Shown: piece after piece, positions 46,096 through 56,880 of the stretch
How positions within the stretch are numbered: position 1 is the stretch's first letter
Layout of the letters: the number at the start of each line of letters is the position of its first letter
NCBI GenBank assembly: GCA_002794775.1
Contig: NBAY01000010.1
Span: 868,001-932,000 of the forward strand
Length of the DNA stretch: 64,000 bases
Reading direction: 5' to 3'
Source: Porodaedalea pini
Taxonomy: Eukaryota > Basidiomycota > Agaricomycetes > Hymenochaetales > Hymenochaetaceae
Program-made: the position numbers and the translations under genes
Notes under the pieces: generated by a model
Told to the model about the DNA's origin: nothing
The model's database searches: none
What the model saw: the letters and a program-made list of their open reading frames with translations, nothing else

Positions 46096-47377
46096 ATGGT
46101 GTTTATGGACGGCCGTGGTCCGTCGCCCTTGCGGGCCCCGGTGACTCCTTACAAGCAAGAGGCTCTCAGTCCCATCGATCGTGAGCTGCACCCCGTCATT
46201 CACGCTGGTCGCGTCGCGGTCATCACCGGTGCGGCATCGGGTATCGGACGTGCAGCTGCAATTGAGCTTGCGAAGTGAGTTTTCGGAATACGCGATTAAA
46301 TGTTCATGAACATGGATTATATCTTCATTCGGACAGGCAAGGTCTACGCGTCGCGCTCGCAGACGTTAACGAGGCACAGCTCAAGGAAGCTGGTGCAGAA
46401 GTTGCTGCACTGGTGGGCGAGTCCGGTGTGCTCGTCGTTCCTACCGACGTGTCCCGTCTTGAAGACGTCGTCCGTCTCAAGGATAAAGTTCTCGAGGCCT
46501 GGGGAGAGGTGAGCACGGCGCCCCGCGCGGCCCTGCCTACTTTCTTTGCGAGTGAGACAGACAGAAAGCCGCCCGCGAGCCATTGGCGAGGGCGGGCGGC
46601 GCATCGTGTCTGACACACTGGGTCTAGGTCGCCGTGCTGCTGAATAACGCCGGCATCGGGCTCCGCGGGACTTCCTGGAGCGGGCTCGATAACTGGAAGA
46701 AGGTTTTCGACGTCAACGTTTTTGGGTGTGTGCACTCCGTAATTTTAATTACTCATGGACTAATTTACTCTCGGCACAGTATCGTGAATGTTCAACAGGT
46801 GTTCGTGCCGGTCAGTCGCTCCGCGTATCTCAGGTCCTCTTCTAAATGCGCACTCACATATATTTAGGTCATGATGCACCAAGAGAACCCGTATGTAGCC
46901 CTATTATAAGCACTAGAAACAACCTCATTGCGCTCTTTTAGCTCTGTCATTATCAATACAGGTTCTAAACAGGGTATAACGAACCCACCGGGTAATTCGG
47001 CCTACAATGCGTCCAAGGCTGCCGTCAAAGCGCTCACTGAGCAGCTTGCGTACGAACTGCGCGAGTCACCAGGCGTGAAACTCACTGCGCATCTGTTCGT
47101 GCCGGGCTGGACGCACACCGGCTTGTCCGCTTCCAAAGAGAAGCCTGAGGGTGCGTGGACGGCACAGGAGACGGTGCTGTACATGCTCGACAAGGTGCGC
47201 GCAGGTGATTTCTACATCCTCTGCCCGGATGGCGAGACGCGCCCTGCGGTAGATTCGCTGCGTGTGTTGTGGGCCTCGGGCGATGTTGCCGAGGGCCGCC
47301 CGGCTCTCAGCAGATGGCACCCGCAGTATAAGCCGCTGTTTGAGGAGTACATGCGCGAGAGCCTCACGAACATGTAG
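46096..47377 (+). CDS. Short-chain dehydrogenase/reductase
   Basis: SDRs use NAD(P)H to oxidise or reduce alcohols and ketones. The first exon gives MVFMDGRGPSPLRAPVTPYK and the dinucleotide-binding loop VAVITGAASGIGRAAAIELA (GxxxGxG). Later exons give LRVALADVNEAQLKEAG, VLLNNAGIGLRG (the NNAG motif) and VFDVNVFG. The last exon has the catalytic elements: INTGSKQG (Ser) and SAYNASKAAVKALTEQLAYE (YxxxK). The C terminus reads HLFVPGWTHTGLSA. Five short GT..AG introns restore the frame. The total is about 310 residues, a classical-SDR length with a slightly long N terminus. The substrate is unknown; neighbours give no pathway hint. Confidence 0.9.
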
Positions 47378-47680
47378 TCGGTTGCGTTTTTATTGCTGCT
47401 AGATGCTGCAACGAACAGAAAGAGGAAGTCGGGTGGAAGATATGTACTACGAAGGGCTGTGTATAGTAGTGAAGTGAATGGACTTGTATTGTTCGACTTT
47501 CTTCGCTCTAGCGATGGGTTGCGTTCTTTGCATTTGTCAGAAACCATTTGCACTTGTTCTGATACGGGTCGAGCGGGAGAATATCTCACGCAGAGTCTCA
47601 AGTCTGCTGCATACGAGTCCTGCAAGTTCTATGATATTTAAACTGTGTTGTACAAGTTCTACATAAGTAAATAGTAAGCG
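47378..47680. other. Convergent intergenic gap
   Basis: About 300 bp between convergent genes, with no feature recognised. Confidence 0.35.
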
Positions 47681-49071
47681 CTATCGTATGTAGTCTGATA
47701 CTTCAACTAGGAGCTCCACATCTGTCTTGATGTCGGATTCATAGATTGTCGTGCGAAGCCATTCTGCTAATTCAGCAGGCTCGTACCGAAGCTCGTCGAA
47801 CTTTCGTGAGTATTCCATGAACACCAGCTTCTTCATCGCAGAGTAATTGGCACCTCCGAATAAATCATCAGTTTCGCTGTGCCCGAGGAAGGGACGGACA
47901 TGCCGCAGAATTTTCTCCCACTGCTGGTCCCGGGAAAAGCGCTGCGAGTTGAAAAGCGAACGCAGGGCGATGACGGGGTGCGAGACGTGCACTTTGACGG
48001 TCTCGAGACTCGCGTGTCGGACGGAGGCCCACGTGTGCGCGTCCCAGTCGCCGAGGTAGAAGTACTCGAGCGACTTGAGCCCGGGGGAGTTGTGCATTAT
48101 CTTGCGCGCCAGCTGTGCGGAGACGTTTGATCCTTCGCCGAGGTGGAGGCAGCGCAGAGCGGGCTTGGGGGTGTCCCAGAAGGCGAAGGCCACTTCACGA
48201 TGGTCGAAGTACGCCCATATGCTCGCGAGGCTGAGGCAGGTGAGCCGCGCCGAGATGTCCCACTGCGAAATAAGGAGAAGATCGTCGCGGAACGCTCTCC
48301 GGATCTTCAGATGCGTCAGCTCTGTCAATGAGTTACCTTCAAGGGATTCCGGAGACGGTGGCATCGGTACGTCAGCCAGAGGAAGATAGCCACTTAATTT
48401 GAGGACGCGTAGAGTAGGGCCCGCAGAGCGGAGAAGCTGATAGAAAGGGTGATCTTGTTGGCGCTCGAAGCCACCCCCGGTGCAGTCCCATTCGAAATGG
48501 CGCAGTGAGGACGTCGGCACGGATGCAATGATCTGCTGCTCGCGTTCGCGAAACTCGCGCGAGGTCGAGTTCCACGAGATATGGAACGAGTGCAGGTGCG
48601 GCGTGTGCGAGAGAATGCGGAGCGCGGCGGCAGCGAGTTCAGCGCTGGACGCTGGCCAGGTGAAGAAGACGCCGACGATCGTTATGTGGCGAGTCCATTT
48701 CCCTGGGTTTACATAGATTGAAGAGGCCTCCAGCGTGTCAGCAAGCCGATGTGCGGATCTTGGGCCGAGATGTATAGTTTCTCGAAGAGAAACTCGGCGA
48801 CAAGTTGATTGAAGGCACGGCACACGAGGGCGATTACGCGTTTTGAGCCAGCTTGAGTGAATGTCTCCATGGCGGATTGGCGTGCGCTTTCCTTGCGATG
48901 ATAAAGCACAGGCGTAAGCGGCGCGTCATTTTTCAGACAAGGCGGTTCTTCTGGGGAGTCGGAGTCAAGAAGAGCGTACTCTCTACTTTCAGACACAGGC
49001 TGGTTCGTAGATGTGGCGTGGTGAATGATTATCCTCCAGAGCTCAGGAGGGAGATGACGAATGTCCGACAT
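47681..49071 (-). CDS. F-box protein, apparently interrupted by a frameshift
   Basis: The first frame (from 49071) encodes MSDIRHLPPELWRIIIHHAT, an F-box, then VIALVCRAFNQLVAEFLFEK. It runs into a stop at about 48,709. A second frame, shifted by one base, carries on with SAHRLADTLEASS, NPGKWTRHITIVGVFFTW and an LRR-like C-terminal half to the stop at 47681 (LLVEVSDYIR). No GT..AG pair between LFEKLYIS and HRLADTLE restores the frame without deleting conserved residues. A one-base loss (or two-base gain) near 48,760-48,780 therefore probably splits the gene. Repaired in concept, it would be about 460 residues, normal for agaric F-box/LRR-like proteins. A sequencing error is equally possible. 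Confidence 0.7.
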
Positions 49072-49460
49072 CGTGAGCGATTACGAGTCTTCTGAGTCGC
49101 TGTAATCCAGGGCTGAGGAGGCCGATGGCCGCCCGATCGAAGCAGCTGATAGAGTATACATTGCGTTTTGCATCTGCGTAGAACGAAAGTTGCTTTGCGT
49201 GAGAGAGAAAAGGTGTAGGTGCTGCCTGGAGACGGAATTAGTTTAGTTTACTCTTCCCCGGAGATACCAGTATGGTATCTCATCAAATGCTGCCTTGAGA
49301 TCAATACCGTATCATTCTGCGTAGCGACACTTTGCAGATACCATATTATTATTAGCGGAGCGAGGCGAGGAGGGAGATTTGAGCATGGACATGGATGTAT
49401 GACTGGCGAACCAAACACTTAGTTAAAGAGGCAACATGAGACATGTATGGGCGGCGTAGT
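49072..49460. other. Intergenic, F-box to calpain
   Basis: About 390 bp between the F-box start and the calpain 3' end. No gene seen. It likely contains the F-box promoter. Confidence 0.35.
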
Positions 49461-52400
49461 TTAGCAACGATTCTTCTGCCAGTGTTTGAGCTGGCCATGG
49501 CGAAGCTGTCCGGCTATGTTGACCTTCACGTCCTTCTTTGTGTAAACGCGAAGGCCCAAGAGAACGCTGTCGACATCGTCTATAAAGAGCTACAAATGCA
49601 CAGTCCGGCACGATGACCAGTGATTAATTTAACTCCGCCTAGGCGACACAGCTTAGGGGTCGGACTTACATTTGCTTCGACGTTCCCGTTGTAGTCGTCA
49701 GGGTGCTCAATTTTCATCATGTCGTGTTCGTGGGAGTCTGGCAGGCTGTGGCATTTGTCGCAGAGATCATAGTTAGTGCAGGTACGACACTTCCACCTCG
49801 TACCGACTATGCTTGGCATCTGCAGAGCAATATTCGTTATGTAGCAATATATGAATGCTAATCAGGAGATATGCGTACCTTGCAGCCATCGCAACCAACA
49901 CCTTCATGAACAGGAGCAGGTGGAACCAGCACGCTACTAGTAGGAACAGACTCTTGGGCTGGAGCTGAAATCGTGACCTTGCGCTCCATTGGTGCCTTAA
50001 CATGCTTATCATCTCGAGAAGAATTGGATCCAGCGTCTTCTGCGACTAGACGGAAGAAGAATTATCAGAAAAAGAATCAGAGCAGTCAACGTATATGAAG
50101 TCCCTACCCTTTCCTTCGCCTTCGCCAGAGCTATTGCTAGTGGCCTTAACACTGAGCGTCGCCATATTCGCGGATATCGAGACAGTGCTTCCAGGAGACT
50201 CAACTTCACCAGCCTCGCTAGGAGAGGAGCTAGTAGGGCTATCCAGGAGAATAGCTCGAGGCAAATCGGACGTCGAACTAAATCTAGCTTCAAGCGTCTT
50301 CCTTCGTACAGCTTGGGCTCGTAGTTCCTCTGTTTGAATCTCATGAAGATCGCGAGCTCCGAGCTCTTCCTCCGGAAGAACAAGGTAGTTCTGCCATTTC
50401 CTGCGTATTGGAAGTGGTTGGTATTTAATGATTGTATGTGAAGTTGAACGAACTTTTCATCGAAGTTTGCTGCAATAGATTTGCTACGAGCGAGTTCAGT
50501 CAAAATCCTTGAAACTTTCCGTTGGTTCCAGGATCTCATATCTTCTGTTATGTTCTGTAGGACTGTGAGTATCGGCACGTGTAGATTATACAGCGCGATT
50601 GCGCAGCTTTACCTTGAAAGCATCAACGGTTCTATTGAGGCGAACATGCACGACATATTCGCCAGACTCGAGGTCGGTGCGGAGTTTACAACTCCTTTTA
50701 AGAATGTAGGAAAGCTCCGAGCTGGCGATCGCATCGTTAACGCCTCTCTTGAATACTTTGAAATCAAAGGTCCACGTGGACGAGCTAGAAAATGCCTTGT
50801 AGTAGCGATCATCAGATTGCGAAAGAACGATGATAGTTTCGGAAGCTTTTGGCAATGTGAAGGTGACTGGCAGCGACGCACGTCAGTTCTGCAACTTCAA
50901 CATAAGACACGAAGAACCTTGACACACAAGACACATCGCCGAACTGCCATGCACTGGGAAGAGGACGACTCTCGACTGTCAGCCAGTGGCTGCTCTGCAC
51001 CCACGATGGATCAAACAGCTGGGTACGTTCCACGCCAGTCCAGATGTATAAGAAGTCGCTGTACTCCATTACAAATACGCCGTCATCACCGAACTGATGC
51101 TCGAGGGGGACTAATGCGTCGAGCCACTCTGTTGACCATTCTTTCGACCCGTCTGACCAGCGACCCGTCCATTCCGAAGCGCCCCAAGGATTGCGGATCT
51201 TGAGGAAGCGCTTTCCGCGGAACTCGACAGCTTTGATGACCGTGTACGCGTGACCTGCAAAGTAATCGGCTTATATGTGGAGAATTGGCATTACGGATAT
51301 TTAGAGGCATACCAGTCATGATGCCTACGCGATGGGTATCAGTAAGAAAACGCTAGTTTTTCGCAAGAAGCTATCGAAACCAACCTTTCACTCTGTCTTC
51401 GAGCATCCCTTCTGGGGCGTCTATAAAACAGCTGAATAGGAGATCCTTGTTTGCTCTTAGCAGGTCATTCGCCCAGAAATAATCTGCGTCCATGATATCC
51501 TGCATTGCATGTCAGTTCATATGTATTTCGCGGAGAGCGATCGAGGAATGCACGGACGTTCATATAAATGGAGTCCGAAACACCCCTGGAAATTAGATAT
51601 CAGGGTTTCGAGATGCTGTGAAAGGCCGCAATAAAAAAACTGCAAACCCAGTCAAGTCCTCAATCCCTTGATTCGTAGCCCCACCTTCGATAGCACTAAA
51701 GTCTCCGTGAAGTTTTGCGAATGCTTTCTCAATAAGAGGACTAATAAGATGTTAGTGGCGAGCTTTCGTGCTCCCGAGGTAGCGATTGCTCTTACACCCA
51801 AGTCTCATTCTCCTGTGCTGACCGCGCGAAGTAAAGCGTCCTGCCACCCTTGCGCGCGACATGATCATACAAGTCGTCGTCGTAATGATACATGGCTTGC
51901 GTCTGATAACGTAATGATGTCAGACTCACGCAGAAAAGAAGAGAATGAGATACGGAACTTGCTTGGAAACGCACTCCCACTTCGGCACACACGTGAACAG
52001 CTGACTGCATCTCGTTGGGTCAAAACGTGGTAAGAAATGGTAGATGTTGTATAAAACTTACTCGTCGATGACCACGTCCACCCACTCCCCGTCGCGACAG
52101 AAAATGAAACCATAGATCCCGACTTTTTCGTCATACTGGATACGTGAATTCAGTTTCAGACCTCTACGGTACTATCTGAAAGACGAACATACTTCAACAC
52201 AGAGCTTCTTGATAAGCTCTGGTTTGGTGGCGACTGCAGCGATCGCGCTCAAGAACCAACAATCGCCCAGTGCACCTGAATCCACAGTTTCAGACTTTGA
52301 TATGCAGTTTCGTCTGACTAAGATGCGTACCCTGTACTATGTCGGAAGCGCTTGGTTCTTATACGGTTTTTAGACGCTAGACACGGAAATAGCTTGAGAC

Positions 52401-52875
52401 ACCCACCGTCGATGAAGAAACTGGGGTTTTCAAAAATCTGGGGAATTCGGAGGATATCAGACGGACTGTATCTATCCACATCCCTATTATATTCGTGTTA
52501 GCTCTCTGAAGTACAGCAGCTCGAGATGTTTTCACTTACGGGTCAGGACTATGTAGGCAGTCCCATTTATTTCCGGCTAAGTCGAATTCAAGGTCCCTAA
52601 TGCGGAGCACGCGGATATAATTGCGTAAGCAAATTGTGCAAAGAAACGTACCTGAACTTGCGATTCCTGCGTTTGCAGTCGCGCGCGATTTTGAGCACCT
52701 TGTTTCTACATCGCTGCGTTGCCTTGTCGAGCTCTTCAGTGACGAAGAGACCAGCGCGGTGTTCCTGCTGTTCAAAGACTGACTTCTTTCTCCCCGGCGT
52801 TCGTCCTTGCACGTCGTCCCTTGCCGTCGCGCGCCCGATGAACCTCGTTGCAATCTTGTCGAGCACCGTGCTCAT
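49461..52875 (-). CDS. Calpain-like cysteine protease with C-terminal ZZ zinc finger
   Basis: Calpains (peptidase family C2) are intracellular Ca2+-linked cysteine proteases. The gene begins at 52875 ([20 protein letters not shown]) and runs through about 15 short exons. The protease core shows [36 protein letters not shown] (catalytic Cys codon at 52261-52259), [19 protein letters not shown] (His near 51,251) and [15 protein letters not shown] (Asn near 51,190). A C2-like domain III follows ([20 protein letters not shown] region near 50,850). The C-terminal part encodes a ZZ-type zinc finger, with VGCDGC in one exon and the next giving [18 protein letters not shown]. The tail is [20 protein letters not shown]. 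The full catalytic triad is present, so activity is likely. The PEF Ca2+-binding domain of classical calpains is absent, as in most fungal members. Confidence 0.9.
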
Positions 52876-53907
52876 TCTGGAGGTAAGTGAGAGATGATCG
52901 TTGGACTGAGGCTGGGGAGTTCTTGACGTCGCAACAGTCTGTAGCCCTTATGTACCGCTCGGTTCCCCGCTGATGCACCTTCGAGTTACAAACACTGCTA
53001 GAGGCTCAGCGCTTCGCCCGTGCTCGATGTACCCCAAAATAGACAAGGGTCATCCACCGATCAACACGTTGCTCAACTTACATCATGCGAGCTGTGCATG
53101 TCTTAGGAGAAACTCATAAGTGCCGGAGTCATCTACGACCCGATTTTACCAATCGTGCAACAGAAAGAGCGCCAGCGGGATCGAGAACAGACCTTAGGTG
53201 GGGAGGGGGGGAAGGAGCAAAGGAATGAGAGAGTGGATAATGTCTAACGGATATTTATATCCAGCCTCCATATTTGAAAGCTAGATTGTTGAACAAGATA
53301 GAAGCTTGGGTTTGTTATATCTATAGCTGGTCTCCGAAGCCGTCTTCGTAGGAAATACACATTCAACGATCGCTACATGCGGGGGCCGCATGGCACGGGT
53401 TTGACACGGATTACCTGGAATGTCTCGAGAGTTCAAACCGAAAGCACTTTCGAATGATGTGCTCGTAGGCATATCATTCATTCGGAGCGTCTTGAAGATC
53501 CGGGTCAAAGACGCCTACGAGAGCCATATTGTTTTACGTGTACGAAACGACGCAATCCAGAGCGAGCACTATTACTGTTCATTAGCTTTCTCGACCACAA
53601 CGTAAATGCCAAGCACCATACCGAAAGAACGTCTCGAAAGAGTTGTTGCATAGGAAGACAGCGTTTCGTACTGCGGAGAATAGTCGAAGTTTAGCAAAAG
53701 ACTTTTGTTCATGGTCTTCAGGGCAAGTTTTCTTGAGAGAACATCTCGAGATATGTGGTAAATACTTGAATTGGTACGCTGACTGAACTCTAAGGCAGTG
53801 TTTTCTTCTTTTCGCACAACCAATGTCATCTATTCCATGGCCACTCCGACCAGCAACCCTCTCCTGGAAAATAGATCGACAATGAAGTCCGGGAAGGAGC
53901 CTGCCGT
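52876..53907. other. Intergenic, upstream of calpain and downstream of ATP17
   Basis: About 1 kb with a G-run (GGGGAGGGGGGG near 53,203) and several short open frames lacking splice or family support. No gene is called. Confidence 0.4.
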
Positions 53908-54530
53908 TTAGTGCGCATTGTTCTTGTGGTGCTCTGCAGGAAGGAAACAGGTCTTGGTCAAGGACAAGCAATCATTTGAACCAAACAGGCAGACGTACTC
54001 AGGTGCACTGTATTCAGCAAGTGAGGAGAGAAGTAATACCGTTAGCCATCGCTAATGACAGCAAATGAACATGGACGTACTGTTGTAGTCGATCGTGTAC
54101 CCGAGGCCGAACATCGCAAGGATGGTAAATACAAGCGGCTTCCCGGAGGCATTGGCACCTTCGAAGTAGCGACCACGGAGACCCGAGGATGCAGACGAGG
54201 GTGCGGGACCCTTCGGGAGCTTTGAGTAGAACTCGACGAGCGGGGCGAGGCCTGCACCAGAACCAGAGCCTCCCGACTGCACAAAGTGTTGAGAGTCGGT
54301 AAATAATTTAAATCAGAGACAATGAGTATGTGACGCCAATACACATGTTTGACGGGCAGATTAACATGAAAACGATGTCGAGGAGGCGGTCGTATTCGGA
54401 GATGACACCCAGGCAAGAAATCAGTACCTAATTTTCAGCACGATGTCGAACGACGTACAAGAGATTTGGGGGTGGCGACCTTGGGAGGGATGAGCGAGCC
54501 GAGCTGGCGGCGCACGAGAGAGGCGTGCAT
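53908..54530 (-). CDS. ATP17: Mitochondrial ATP synthase subunit f
   Basis: Subunit f is a small membrane protein of the F0 stalk in the inner mitochondrial membrane. Four exons join exactly: 54530-54459 (MHASLVRRQLGSLIPPKVAT), 54276-54081 (GLAPLVEFYSKLPKGPA, GLRGRYFEGANASGKP and the membrane segment LVFTILAMFGLGYTIDYN), 54007-53999 (a 9-nt micro-exon) and 53933-53908 (HHKNNAH). The total is 100 residues. The end reads MHLKHHKNNAH, where the micro-exon supplies most of MHL and one base of the Lys codon. This matches the fungal subunit f tail pattern (YxxHLxHHKN), confirming the micro-exon. Introns are about 65-180 nt. Length and composition agree with the family. Confidence 0.92.
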
Positions 54531-55627
54531 CGTGGACGGAAAGGATGTGAGGCAGTCGCGGTCAACGACCAGCAACGAGTTGCGCTCTCTCCGACCGTGA
54601 GAAAAGATTATATTACATCTATTATGTAAGCAATTCTTGCTACAGTAGTCATTTAAATCCAGCAGTAAATCAAACAGCTACCCTTAGCAAAGAGATGAAG
54701 GGACATTGAGGCACCTATAACTAACTAACACGAATAGGACGGCATGTTTCGGGATAACATAGATTCATGGTCCTGGCTGATATGACCGACGCGATAAAGG
54801 AACAAAGAAACGGAGCTAAAACAGCTTCCGGTCTTTTATACCAGACATGCGACAGAATATAATGTCTCCTCGCTGTCTTCCGACTGTAATGCGAAGACCT
54901 AACCAGCTGACGTTGACCCGACAAAGACTGAAAGTACTGACAGACCGAGGAAGAGATATCGATATCGGTATTTCCCTCGGCGGCTCACAAAATATGTATC
55001 TTTAGCAATCACAAGGCATCAGGAAGTTATATATAGTGCGTTTATGGACTGTTCTACATATTATAGTCTCTGGCATTGGCAAGGTTTTGTCCTGTTGGCA
55101 GTACTGGCATCGGAGTTCGGAACCAAACGAGTCTGTGACGCGTTCGTATCACGTGCCATTTTGTACGCTACCACAACCAGCAATATTAATATTAATAAGC
55201 TTCCGAATCCCGATGTCTTACCTTCTTCTGAATCCGAGTCACTCTCTTCCCGAACGAGACAAGGGAATCAAGGAAATACTGGCCTTGTCTACGCTCGGAT
55301 GCATATGTGCCAAATATTAATGCATCTGCTTTGACGCAATATGCCAATGCAACAAGCAACTACTGAAATTGTATATACTACTAGTAAGAATTACTGGACA
55401 CCTACTTAGTTTGTTTTGTTTTGTTTTGCATATGATCTCAGGAATGGATCAATTCACCTCCCACCAGTCACCTGGAACGTGTGCTCGCTTCTCAAGGTAT
55501 AATAAGCACATAGGCCCCAACAGGGCACGTACCTCTGACCTTGACTTGACCGCCACCTCTGCACCGACAGCTTTTCTCAACTGTCACTCTTAAACCCACT
55601 CTCAAAGATCTTTCGAGTATCTCAAAC
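54531..55627. other. Intergenic
   Basis: About 1.1 kb with no supported gene. It contains the ATP17 upstream region and a short TTTTG repeat near 55,410-55,429. Confidence 0.4.
55410..55429. repeat. Short TTTTG microsatellite
   Basis: Roughly four tandem TTTTG units. Too short to carry meaning beyond being a slippage-prone tract. Confidence 0.5.
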
Positions 55628-55881
55628 ATGGAAAAGCAGTCTTCCGTCAATGGCAAACCAGCCGACTCGTCGCTGGCGAATGGAGCGTCCAAGGAGGTTC
55701 TCCAGACACATGTTGAAGCGAGCAGGCCCGCGGAGAAGCGCAATGGCGCGAACAAAAGGGAGGGAACAGCGACACTGGCCATTGACGGTGAGCCTTTTAT
55801 ATGGTTATCTTTGAAGGCGTCGGTTTGAACTATACGCTTGCAGAGACTTCCGGAGTGGTTTTCTTCCCTTGCTTCTTTTAA
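55628..55881 (+). CDS. Possible 65-residue protein of unknown function
   Basis: Two exons (55628-55787 and 55844-55881) join across a 56-nt GT..AG intron (GTGAGC..TTGCAG), giving 65 residues. The protein starts MEKQSSVNGKPADSSLANGA, is Ser/Ala/Lys-rich and ends in the hydrophobic run SGVVFFPCFF. The Cys near the C terminus followed by Phe residues is noteworthy but is not a CaaX motif. The ATG lies just downstream of a C/T-rich leader (ACTCTCAAAGATCTTTCGAG). No homologue is recalled. An isolated gene is plausible, but a non-coding transcript cannot be excluded. Confidence 0.4.
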
Positions 55882-56880
55882 ATGATTTTGTCATGATACG
55901 CCATCACTTCCTTATCCTCTAACGACTGTAATCGACTCATATTCTTTCATCGATGATATTCTACCCTCAAATGTAGTAATCTCCCTTGATTTCTGGATTG
56001 TTGTCTAAGAGGAGCTTGAAATACGTAGCACATTGCTCTGTTCTTGTACATTTTCTTTCAGTCGATTGCATCTTGTATGATTAGCATGAGAAATGTCGTC
56101 TAACTAGTTCATTCTGATTGTAACTATCAACAAGTTTTCGCATTTGTTCCTTGTCAACGACCTTCCCCTTTGTACTTTCACTGGCGAAAAACAGCCTGAT
56201 TTCCGTGGATTGCCTCGATTGGGCAACTTGATAAACAAGAATGTAATTGGCCAGTAGGTAATAATACATTCTATATAGTTTACTTCTCGCCGGACGCCGA
56301 AGGCACAGCGGAATACTAATAGGAGTCGGTTGGAGATACTTGCTAGATGCAAATGCGTGGCTAGTCGAAATTCAGATATGTTACGTTTGACAGGCTATTG
56401 ATGAGTTGACGTCAATCTCGTATGCAATGAAAAAATATAGAGCGAAAACCCTCGGTATATAAACTGGGCGGCACGGTTCGTGATGCTTTGGCGGGGGTTA
56501 GCTCACCGCAAATTTGAATACTCGCATCAGCCACAAGTTCGCCAACCTATGCAGCCGGACAGGCCCTTACAATTTGGCTATAAACAGTCGATGCCAGAAG
56601 TGTATACGATTTCTTAAAATTTAGCAAACCCTGGCTATCTACTTAACTATTCATGACAAAGGTCCGAGTCGTCCGACAGAAGTAATATCATAAGGTATAT
56701 AATGAAAGCTATAGTCTGATGAGTCTGGTACCCGAAAATGAGCGAAAGGCGGTGTCCATTGTTGATTTCTACTAAGAGATGATGAAGGAACGGACAGCCG
56801 TCTGAAAATCTTTGGCATGAAATAAAGCCAATTAAAGTGCAATAAGAACATCCCATAACAGGTAGGGAAATGTAAATGGT
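55882..56880. other. Intergenic
   Basis: About 1 kb, AT-rich, with no supported gene. A TATATAAACTGGG block at 56,454 resembles a TATA box, but no gene start follows it on the plus strand. Confidence 0.4.

Noticed and set aside
48700..48830. A 44-nt intron at 48,767-48,810 to rescue the F-box gene
   Set aside because: It would delete the conserved VAEFLFEKLYIS segment typical of these proteins.
53281..53605. Overlapping short open frames downstream of ATP17
   Set aside because: Opposite-strand overlap and no recognised motif; no gene supported.
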